Shown here: positions 31,089-37,015 of the stretch, one piece after another
How the letters are laid out: every line of letters starts with the position of its first letter
Numbering within the stretch: the first letter of the stretch is position 1
From: Halorubrum aidingense JCM 13560
Lineage (GTDB): Archaea; Halobacteriota; Halobacteria; Halobacteriales; Haloferacaceae
Direction of reading: 5' to 3'
Length of the DNA: 37,015 nt
NCBI RefSeq assembly: GCF_000336995.1
Contig: NZ_AOJI01000033.1
Span: forward strand, 8,424-45,438
Notes under the pieces: generated by a model
The model's database searches: none
Told to the model about the DNA's origin: nothing
The model's input: only the letters and a program-made list of their open reading frames with translations
Translations under genes and position numbers: made by a program

Positions 31089-33288
31089 GCGGATGAGCAA
31101 GGTGTCGGTGACGGGCTCGAAGCGCGTCATCGACGACGTCATCGAGGCCGCGTACGAACACCACTCCCTGCACGTCACCGACTACGACGAGCGCTACGAG
31201 GGCTTCTCTCCCGGCGCGTCGCTCGACGGCGCGGAAGTGGTCAACGAACGACTCGTCACCGTCCGCTCGCTGGAGAGTATTCTCGACGTAGAGGGCGACG
31301 AGACCGAGGCCGCCGGCGCGCTCGACGACGACGCGCTCGAAGCCGAGCTCGCGGACGTGCGCGAGCGCGTCAACGAACTCAACGACGAGCGCGACGACCT
31401 TCAGTCGACGATCCGCGACCGGCAAGAGGAGATCGACCGCATGGAGCCGTTCGCCGACCTCGGCATCGAGCTCGATCTGCTGCGCGGCTACGACTCGCTC
31501 GAAGTCGTCGTCGGCGAGGCGAAACCGGACGCCGTCGAGGCGGCGCTCGCCGCCGCCGACGGGATCGACTCCTTCGAGGTGTTCGCCGGCGGGAACGTCG
31601 TGGCGATCTTCGCCGCACCAGCCGACGGCGCCGACGAGGGTGTTCTCCAGGACTCGCTCGTCGGCGTTGACATCGCGCTCTTGGAGGTTCCGAACGCTGA
31701 CGCGAGCCCGTCCGAGTACGTCGCGACGCTCGAACGCGAGCGCGAAGACCTGCGCAGCGACCTCGAAGCGGTCGAAGCCGAGCTATCGGCGGTCAAAGAG
31801 GAGGCGGCGAGCTTCCTGCTGCGCGCCGAAGAGCAGCTCACCATCGAGGCCCAAAAGAAGGAGGCACCGCTCTCCTTTGCGACCACCGAGAACGCCTTCA
31901 TCGCCGAGGGATGGGTCCCGACCGAGACGTTCCCGGACTTCGAGGCGGCCATCGAGGACGCCGTCGACGACCACGCCGAGGTCGAGGAGCTCGAACGCGC
32001 GTCCTTCACGCCCGACGGCGATCACCACACCGAGGCGGTCGCTGACGGCGGCTCTGCGGGCGGCACCGCCGCGACCGCCGACGACCGCGAGGCGGCCACG
32101 GACGGCGGCCACGCGACGCACGGAAGCGATGACCCGCCGGTCGTTCAGGACAACGGGGGCGCCGCTGGGCCCTTCGAACTGCTCGTCCAGGGCTTCGGCC
32201 GACCGAAGTACTCCGAGTTCGACCCGACGCTTCTGGTCTTCCTCACGTTCCCGCTCATGTTCGGGTTCATGATCGGGGACATCGGCTACGGCGTGCTGTA
32301 CGCCGCGATCGGCGTGTTCCTGTACTCGAACTACGAAGGCACGTTCCGCGAGCTGGGCGCCGTCTCCATCTGGGCGGGCCTGTTCACGATCCTGTTCGGG
32401 ATCTACTACGGGGTCGACATCTTCGGTTACCACGCGTACCCGCTGCTCGGGATCGCGTCGTGGCCGGTCGGGAAGGGCCTCTCGCCCGCCGACATCGATT
32501 GGGCGCTCTCGTGGCTCGTCGTGAGCGTCGTGTTCGGGATGGTCCACCTGAACGTGGGGTACCTGCTCTCGTTCGTGAGTAACTACCAACAGCACGACCT
32601 GAAACACGCCGTCTACGAGAGCGCGTCGTGGCTGCTGCTCCTCAACGGCGCGTGGATCTGGATCTTCAGCCAGCACGTGCCCGGCCCGAAGCCCGACTTC
32701 CTGTTCGAGTCGGTCTCGGTAGTCACGCTCGGTGCGGTCACGTTCAACGGGTTCCCGGCCATCGTCGGGATCGCCGGTCTCGTGGCCGCCGGTCTCGGAG
32801 CCGTCCTGCTCGGTATCGGCGAGCCGGCGGAACTCGCGGAAGTGCTCTCGCCCATCGTCAACGTCATCTCGTACGCCCGGATCATGGCGGTGCTGCTCGC
32901 GAAAGGGGGGATGGCGCTCGCCGTCAACCTGCTCGCGTTCGGGGCGTACATCGACGAGGGGGGCGACGGGAGCTTCCACTTCATCTTCTCGGCCGACTAC
33001 CTCGAGTACGTCCAGGGCCACCCCGAGGACTACGAACTCGTCTTCGCGGGGATAACGACCGCCTTCGACCCCGCTTCGATCGGTGCGCTCGGCGTCGTCG
33101 CGCTCGTCGGCGGTATTCTCGTGGCGATCATCGGCCACATCGTGGTGCTCCTGCTCGGCGTCTCGTCGGCCGGCATCCAGGCCATCCGTCTCGAGTACGT
33201 CGAGTTCTTCGGGAAGTTCTACGAGGGCGGCGGCGACACGTACCTGCCGTTCGGCTACGATCGAGAGTACACGGCAGAGGACAACTGA
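31075..33288 (+). CDS. atpI: A-type ATP synthase subunit I (membrane stator, subunit a)
   Basis: 737 residues. The N-terminal half (about 1-360) is soluble and has a long coiled coil (ELADVRERVNELNDERDDLQ). An acidic linker (about 315-360) includes GGSAGGTAATADDREAATDG. The C-terminal half has about eight membrane helices, with FGFMIGDIGYGVLYAAIGVF and IVNVISYARIMAVLLAKGGM, where the conserved arginine faces the rotor ring and conducts H+ (or Na+). The start MLRPERMSKVSV keeps the conserved RPxxM opening of the family; an internal ATG at 31093 is the alternative. Confidence 0.95.
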   Translation: MLRPERMSKVSVTGSKRVIDDVIEAAYEHHSLHVTDYDERYEGFSPGASLDGAEVVNERLVTVRSLESILDVEGDETEAAGALDDDALEAELADVRERVNELNDERDDLQSTIRDRQEEIDRMEPFADLGIELDLLRGYDSLEVVVGEAKPDAVEAALAAADGIDSFEVFAGGNVVAIFAAPADGADEGVLQDSLVGVDIALLEVPNADASPSEYVATLEREREDLRSDLEAVEAELSAVKEEAASFLLRAEEQLTIEAQKKEAPLSFATTENAFIAEGWVPTETFPDFEAAIEDAVDDHAEVEELERASFTPDGDHHTEAVADGGSAGGTAATADDREAATDGGHATHGSDDPPVVQDNGGAAGPFELLVQGFGRPKYSEFDPTLLVFLTFPLMFGFMIGDIGYGVLYAAIGVFLYSNYEGTFRELGAVSIWAGLFTILFGIYYGVDIFGYHAYPLLGIASWPVGKGLSPADIDWALSWLVVSVVFGMVHLNVGYLLSFVSNYQQHDLKHAVYESASWLLLLNGAWIWIFSQHVPGPKPDFLFESVSVVTLGAVTFNGFPAIVGIAGLVAAGLGAVLLGIGEPAELAEVLSPIVNVISYARIMAVLLAKGGMALAVNLLAFGAYIDEGGDGSFHFIFSADYLEYVQGHPEDYELVFAGITTAFDPASIGALGVVALVGGILVAIIGHIVVLLLGVSSAGIQAIRLEYVEFFGKFYEGGGDTYLPFGYDREYTAEDN

Positions 33289-33289
33289 C

Positions 33290-33506
33290 TGCCCCTCGTT
33301 AGGGCACGTCCGATTCGCGCGGTAGACGCGCTGTAATCCCGCTATTTCGTTTCACCCCGGCCCGCCATTTCGGCGGGACGGGACCTCCGCCAGTCTGTGC
33401 TTTCTCCTCCGTTTTCCCCGCGCTATTCGGTCGTTTTGGGAAGCTTTATGACCACTGTGGCGGCAAATAGCAACTGTTCGGAGACGAGCAACCGCAACTA
33501 CTACCA
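33290..33506 (+). promoter_or_regulatory. Leader region and internal promoter before the proteolipid gene
   Basis: This 217-bp stretch separates atpI from atpK in an otherwise tightly packed operon. Right after the atpI stop is a small hairpin TGCCC-CTCGTTA-GGGCA (33290-33306). Pyrimidine-rich GCTTTCTCCTCCGTTTTCC lies at about 33399-33417, and a TATA-like GCTTTATG at about 33443-33450. Partial termination plus re-initiation would let the ring subunit be made in excess, as its stoichiometry requires. Confidence 0.45.
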
Positions 33507-33758
33507 ATGCTTGAAGCTACCAACGAACTCGGGAATGCCGTACTGTCCACCGGTGGAACGCTGACTGACCCCAACGCCGCAGCAGCTCTCGCTGTCGGTC
33601 TCGCGGCGCTCGGTGCGGGGTACGCAGAGCGTGGGATCGGGTCGGCCGCCGTCGGAGCGATGGCGGAGGACGAGGACCTGTTCGTCAACGGGCTCATCCT
33701 GACGGTTCTTCCCGAGACGATCGTTATCCTCGCACTCGTCGTCGTCTTCATCGTCTAA
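33507..33758 (+). CDS. atpK: A-type ATP synthase subunit K (rotor ring proteolipid)
   Basis: 83 residues with two membrane helices: about 24-46 (AAALAVGLAALGAGYAERGI) and 60-82 (FVNGLILTVLPETIVILALV). The ion-carrying carboxylate is E70 in LPETIVIL. The first helix keeps the AVGLAALGAGYAERGIG glycine-rich ring-packing stretch. Multiple copies form the rotating c-ring. The N-terminal about 22 residues may be a leader. It has a 21-bp gap to atpE. Confidence 0.95.
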   Translation: MLEATNELGNAVLSTGGTLTDPNAAAALAVGLAALGAGYAERGIGSAAVGAMAEDEDLFVNGLILTVLPETIVILALVVVFIV

Positions 33759-33779
33759 GCGGCACTCCCTTTCACACCA

Positions 33780-34358
33780 ATGAGTTTGGACACTGTCGTT
33801 GAGGACGTTCGAGACGAAGCCCGCGCGCGTGCAGAGGAGATCCGCGAGGCGGCCGAGGCGGAGGCCGACGAGATCGTCGCCGAGGCTGAGGCCGATGCCG
33901 AGCGGATCCGCGAAGAGCGGCTCGCCGAGGTCGATCGACAGATCGACCAAGAGCGCGAGCAGACGCTCTCCTCGGCCAAACTCGAGGCCAAACAGGAACG
34001 GCTCGGAGCCCGGCGGGACGTCCTCCAGGACGTCTACGACGACGTCGAAGCGACGATCGAGTCGCTCGACGGCGATCGCCGCCGCGAGCTGACCGAGTCG
34101 CTGCTCGACGCGACCCTCGCGGAGTTCGACGACGACGCCGATATCGCCGTCTACACCCGCGCCAAGGACGTCGAGCTGGTCGAGGACCTCGTCGCCGACC
34201 GCAACGCGCAGGTCGACGGCGAGATCGACTGTCTCGGCGGCGTCGTCGCGGAGAGCGATACCTCTCGCGTTCGCGTGAATAACACGTTCGACTCGATCCT
34301 GGAGTCCGTCTGGGACGACGAGTTGAAGAACATCTCGGAGCGACTGTTCGACCAATGA
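33780..34358 (+). CDS. atpE: A-type ATP synthase subunit E
   Basis: 192 residues. The N-terminal about 85 residues are a long helical coiled coil (ARARAEEIREAAEAEADEIV) that pairs with subunit H in the peripheral stalk. The C-terminal half is globular (LVADRNAQVDGEIDCLGGVV, then RVRVNNTFDSILESVWDDEL), the family's head domain that binds the catalytic hexamer. The stop overlaps the atpC start by 4 bp (ATGA). Confidence 0.95.
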   Translation: MSLDTVVEDVRDEARARAEEIREAAEAEADEIVAEAEADAERIREERLAEVDRQIDQEREQTLSSAKLEAKQERLGARRDVLQDVYDDVEATIESLDGDRRRELTESLLDATLAEFDDDADIAVYTRAKDVELVEDLVADRNAQVDGEIDCLGGVVAESDTSRVRVNNTFDSILESVWDDELKNISERLFDQ

Positions 34359-35401
34359 GCGCTGTCGGCAGCTCGAACCCAGAGTACGTCGTCGCGCGGG
34401 TTCGTGCCCGCCGCGGCAGCCTCTACGGGGACGAGGAGTACCGCAAGCTCACTCGAATGAGCCCGGCGGAGATCGCCCGGTTCATGGAGGAGTCGAGCTA
34501 CGGCACGGAGATCAACGCCCTGGGGAGTCGCCACGGCGGTGTCGACCTGATCGAATACGCGTTGAACCGGAACCTCGCGAAGCAGTTCGAGGGGATCTTA
34601 GACTGGAGCGAGGGGACGCTGTACGATCTCATCGCCCGCTACCTCCGCAAGTTCGACGCGTGGAACGTGAAGACGATCATCCGCGGCGTCTACACCGACA
34701 CGGATCAGTCCGCCGTCGAGGTCGACCTGATCCGAGCCGGCGAGTTCGACGACCGTCGGATCCGTCGGCTACTCGAGGCCGACTCGATCGACGCGGTCAT
34801 CGAAGTGCTCGAAGACACGATCTACGGCGACCCGCTCCGCGAGGCGTACGCCGAATACGAGGAGACGAGCGTGCTCGTGCCCCTCGAAAACGCGGTCGAC
34901 CGCGCCTTCTACGAACGGCTCCTTTCGGGACTCGGACGCGACGAGCCGACCCGGCAGTACGAGGCGTTCCTCAAAGCGGAGGTCGACTTCCGGAACGCGA
35001 TCAACGCCCTCCGGCTCGCCCGATCGGGCGCGGACATCGACCCGGCGGCGTACTTCATCGAGGGCGGTGACCTGTTCACGCGGGGGTCGCTCGCGCGGCT
35101 CGCGCGGAACATGGACGAACTCGTCGAGTACATCGCGGATAGTCAGTACGCCGACGAGCTCGGCCCGGCGCTGCGCGAACTCGAGGAGGCGGACAGCCTC
35201 ATCGCGTTCGAACACGCGACGGACGCCGCGCTGTTGGCGTACGGCGACCGGCTCGGAACGATCCACCCGGTGTCGGTGACGCCGGTGATCTCGTACATCC
35301 TCGCGAAGGAGCGCGAGGTCGAGAACATCCGCGCGATCGCCCGCGGGAAGGAGGCCGGGCTTCCGGTCGACCAGATCGAATCGGAGCTGGTGATCACATG
35401 A
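34355..35401 (+). CDS. atpC: A-type ATP synthase subunit C
   Basis: 348 residues, the all-helical funnel that couples the membrane ring to the central shaft. Recognisable stretches are NPEYVVARVRARRGSLYGDE at the start, AKQFEGILDWSEGTLYDLI, KFDAWNVKTIIRG and the C-terminal SVTPVISYILAKEREVENIR, followed by IRAIARGKEAGLPVDQIESE. It overlaps both neighbours by 4 bp, so the translation of E, C and F is coupled. Confidence 0.95.
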   Translation: MSAVGSSNPEYVVARVRARRGSLYGDEEYRKLTRMSPAEIARFMEESSYGTEINALGSRHGGVDLIEYALNRNLAKQFEGILDWSEGTLYDLIARYLRKFDAWNVKTIIRGVYTDTDQSAVEVDLIRAGEFDDRRIRRLLEADSIDAVIEVLEDTIYGDPLREAYAEYEETSVLVPLENAVDRAFYERLLSGLGRDEPTRQYEAFLKAEVDFRNAINALRLARSGADIDPAAYFIEGGDLFTRGSLARLARNMDELVEYIADSQYADELGPALRELEEADSLIAFEHATDAALLAYGDRLGTIHPVSVTPVISYILAKEREVENIRAIARGKEAGLPVDQIESELVIT

Positions 35402-35727
35402 GCCAGGAGATAGCCGTCGTCGGCAGTCCGGAGTTCACGACTGGGTTCCGGCTCGCCGGCGTTCGGAAGTTCGAGAACGTACCGGACGACGAGAAGGACG
35501 AGCGGCTCGACGACGCCGTCGAACGGACCCTCAACGACGAGGGTACCGGTATCATCGTGATGCACACCGACGACCTCGATCACCTCTCGCGGGGGACCCG
35601 CGACGCGGTCGAGGGGAGCATCGAGCCCGTGCTCGTGACGCTCGGCGGCTCCGGCGCCGGCAGCGGCGGGCTGCGCGACCAGATCAAACGAGCCATCGGG
35701 ATCGACCTGATGGAGGAGGACGACTAA
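35398..35727 (+). CDS. atpF: A-type ATP synthase subunit F
   Basis: 109 residues, a small alpha/beta shaft subunit. Typical features are the opening [20 protein letters not shown], the [16 protein letters not shown] middle, [10 protein letters not shown], and the C-terminal [14 protein letters not shown] helix that contacts the catalytic B subunit. Its start ATG overlaps the atpC stop by 4 bp, and one base separates its stop from the atpA start. Confidence 0.95.
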   Translation: MSQEIAVVGSPEFTTGFRLAGVRKFENVPDDEKDERLDDAVERTLNDEGTGIIVMHTDDLDHLSRGTRDAVEGSIEPVLVTLGGSGAGSGGLRDQIKRAIGIDLMEEDD

Positions 35728-35728
35728 T

Positions 35729-37015
35729 ATGAGTAAAGCAGAATCCACGGAGAGCACCGCTGAAAACGGTGTCATCCAAAGCGTGAGCGGTCCGGTCGTG
35801 AGCGCCCGCGATCTCGACGCCCGCATGAACGACGTCGTCTACGTCGGCGACGAAGGCCTCATGGGGGAAGTGATCGAGATCGAAGGCGATATCACGACGG
35901 TTCAGGTGTACGAGGAGACCTCCGGGGTCGCCCCCGGCGAGCCCGTCGAGAACACGGGCGAGCCGCTGTCGGTCGACCTTGGTCCGGGAATGTTGGACGC
36001 CATCTACGACGGCGTCCAGCGTCCCCTGGACGTGCTGGAGGGCAAGATGGGCAGTCCGTACCTCGATCGCGGGGTCGACGCGCCCGGTATCGACCTCGAA
36101 AAGAAGTGGGAGTTCGAACCCACCGTCGAGGTCGGCGACGAAGTCGGCCGCGGCGACGTGGTCGGGATCGTCGAGGAGACGGTCACCATCGACCACAAGG
36201 TCATGGTGCCGCCGGACGCGCTCGAGGAGGGCGAGACCACCGAGGTCACCGCCATCGAGCCGGGCTCGTTCGACGTCACCGAGACGGTGGCCGAACTCGC
36301 CAACGGCACGAACGTGTCGATGCACCAGGAGTGGCCCGTCCGCGAGGCGCGCCCCTCCGAGAACAAGAAGACGCCCCGGACGCCGCTCGTGTCCGGCCAG
36401 CGCATCCTCGACGGGCTGTTCCCCATCGCGAAGGGCGGGACGGCCGCGATTCCCGGACCGTTCGGCTCCGGGAAGACGGTCACTCAGCACCAGCTCGCGA
36501 AGTACGCCGACGCGGACATCATCGTCTACGTCGGCTGCGGCGAGCGCGGCAACGAGATGACCGAGGTCATCGAGGACTTCCCCGAACTGGAGGACCCGGC
36601 CAACGGCAACCCGCTGATGGCCCGCACCTCGCTCATCGCGAACACCTCGAACATGCCCGTCGCGGCGCGTGAGTCCTGTATCTATACGGGAATCACCATC
36701 GCCGAGTACTACCGCGACATGGGCTACGACGTCGCGCTGATGGCCGACTCCACCTCGCGGTGGGCGGAGGCGATGCGCGAAATCTCCTCCCGGCTGGAGG
36801 AGATGCCCGGCGAGGAGGGGTACCCGGCGTACCTCGCCGCCCGCCTGGCGCAGTTCTACGAGCGCGCCGGCGCGTTCGAGAACATCAACGGGACGGAGGG
36901 CTCCGTCTCGGCGATCGGTGCGGTGTCGCTGCCCGGCGGCGACTTCTCCGAGCCGGTCACTCAGAACACGCTCCGTATCGTGAAGACGTTCTGGGCGCTC
37001 GACGCGGACCTGGCG
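35729..37015 (+). CDS. atpA: A-type ATP synthase catalytic subunit A (3' end beyond window)
   Basis: The first 429 codons of a gene that runs off the right edge; full-length proteins have about 585 residues. The start ATG at 35729 ([20 protein letters not shown]) is preceded by a GGAGGA stretch (about 35712-35717). Domains visible: N-terminal beta-barrel ([20 protein letters not shown]), the bulge/non-homologous region, and the catalytic domain with Walker A GPFGSGKT (residues 243-250), [14 protein letters not shown], and the [18 protein letters not shown] helix. The P-loop, a known intein insertion site in this gene, is uninterrupted. Couples ATP synthesis to ion flow through the ring. Confidence 0.97.
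   Translation, partial: MSKAESTESTAENGVIQSVSGPVVSARDLDARMNDVVYVGDEGLMGEVIEIEGDITTVQVYEETSGVAPGEPVENTGEPLSVDLGPGMLDAIYDGVQRPLDVLEGKMGSPYLDRGVDAPGIDLEKKWEFEPTVEVGDEVGRGDVVGIVEETVTIDHKVMVPPDALEEGETTEVTAIEPGSFDVTETVAELANGTNVSMHQEWPVREARPSENKKTPRTPLVSGQRILDGLFPIAKGGTAAIPGPFGSGKTVTQHQLAKYADADIIVYVGCGERGNEMTEVIEDFPELEDPANGNPLMARTSLIANTSNMPVAARESCIYTGITIAEYYRDMGYDVALMADSTSRWAEAMREISSRLEEMPGEEGYPAYLAARLAQFYERAGAFENINGTEGSVSAIGAVSLPGGDFSEPVTQNTLRIVKTFWALDADLA

Noticed and set aside
36455..36478. Possible intein at the ATP synthase A-subunit P-loop
   Set aside because: The Walker A motif GPFGSGKT reads straight through into conserved sequence, so no intein is inserted at this common site.

Overview
This window is a stretch of haloarchaeal chromosome, most likely Halorubrum or a close relative. 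The DNA is GC-rich with G/C-biased third codon positions, and the proteins are strongly acidic. Start codons are mostly preceded 25-35 nt upstream by archaeal TATA-like elements, which fits leaderless transcripts. A Tat lipoprotein, a PibD-type pilin, haloarchaeal small DUF proteins and a complete-order A-type ATP synthase operon all agree. The first 19 bases are the Tn5/Nextera mosaic-end sequence, so the left edge is a library artefact and the native DNA starts near position 20. The right edge cuts the ATP synthase A-subunit gene.

Layout. (1) 55-3336: a DUF502 membrane protein, a branched-chain aminotransferase (ilvE), and a two-gene riboflavin operon (rbkR-ribB) whose first gene fuses an HTH regulator to a CTP-dependent riboflavin kinase. 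(2) 3605-6460: an accessory patch. It begins at tRNA-Ala(CGC), whose last 13 bases recur 63 bp downstream. It holds an AT-rich two-gene membrane cassette of unknown function, two tiny overlapping minus-strand ORFs, and a type IV pilin-like gene with a clear terminator-like hairpin. (3) 6627-7706: an HTH-like protein of unknown role and a 42-residue single-TM microprotein. (4) 7769-19524: a metabolic region with a MaoC-type hydratase overlapping a class I CoA-transferase/hydrolase, a TAXI-type TRAP transporter (lipoprotein binding protein plus fused permease), an acyl-CoA dehydrogenase, two MFS transporters, a UspA protein and an MmgE/PrpD protein. Together these look like uptake, CoA activation and hydration/dehydration of a small carboxylic acid. 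The best analogy I can offer is itaconate/mesaconate degradation, and it is a hypothesis. (5) 19647-26315: an RNB-only exoribonuclease, zinc-ribbon microproteins, a KhtT/KhtU-like K+/H+ antiporter pair, DUF302 and DUF5789 proteins, an M24 peptidase and a small conserved protein. A hairpin-rich, probably dispersed intergenic repeat lies at about 23300-23576. (6) 26320-30575: tiaS (tRNA-Ile2 agmatidine synthesis), a COG1395-type HTH regulator, and a MinD-like ATPase with a very long acidic tail ending in a MinD-style amphipathic membrane-targeting segment. (7) 30732-37015: the A-type ATP synthase operon atpH-I-K-E-C-F-A. Its genes are tightly overlapped except for a 218-bp gap before the proteolipid gene that carries its own promoter-like signals.

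Most of the window is ordinary core genome. The items most worth a second look are the MinD-like tail, the AT-rich membrane cassette beside tRNA-Ala, the TRAP/CoA-transferase/MaoC cluster, the five-copy degenerate repeat in the tiaS/COG1395 divergent promoter region, the GTTACGT boxes between the pilin and HTH genes, and the structured repeat at 23300-23576.
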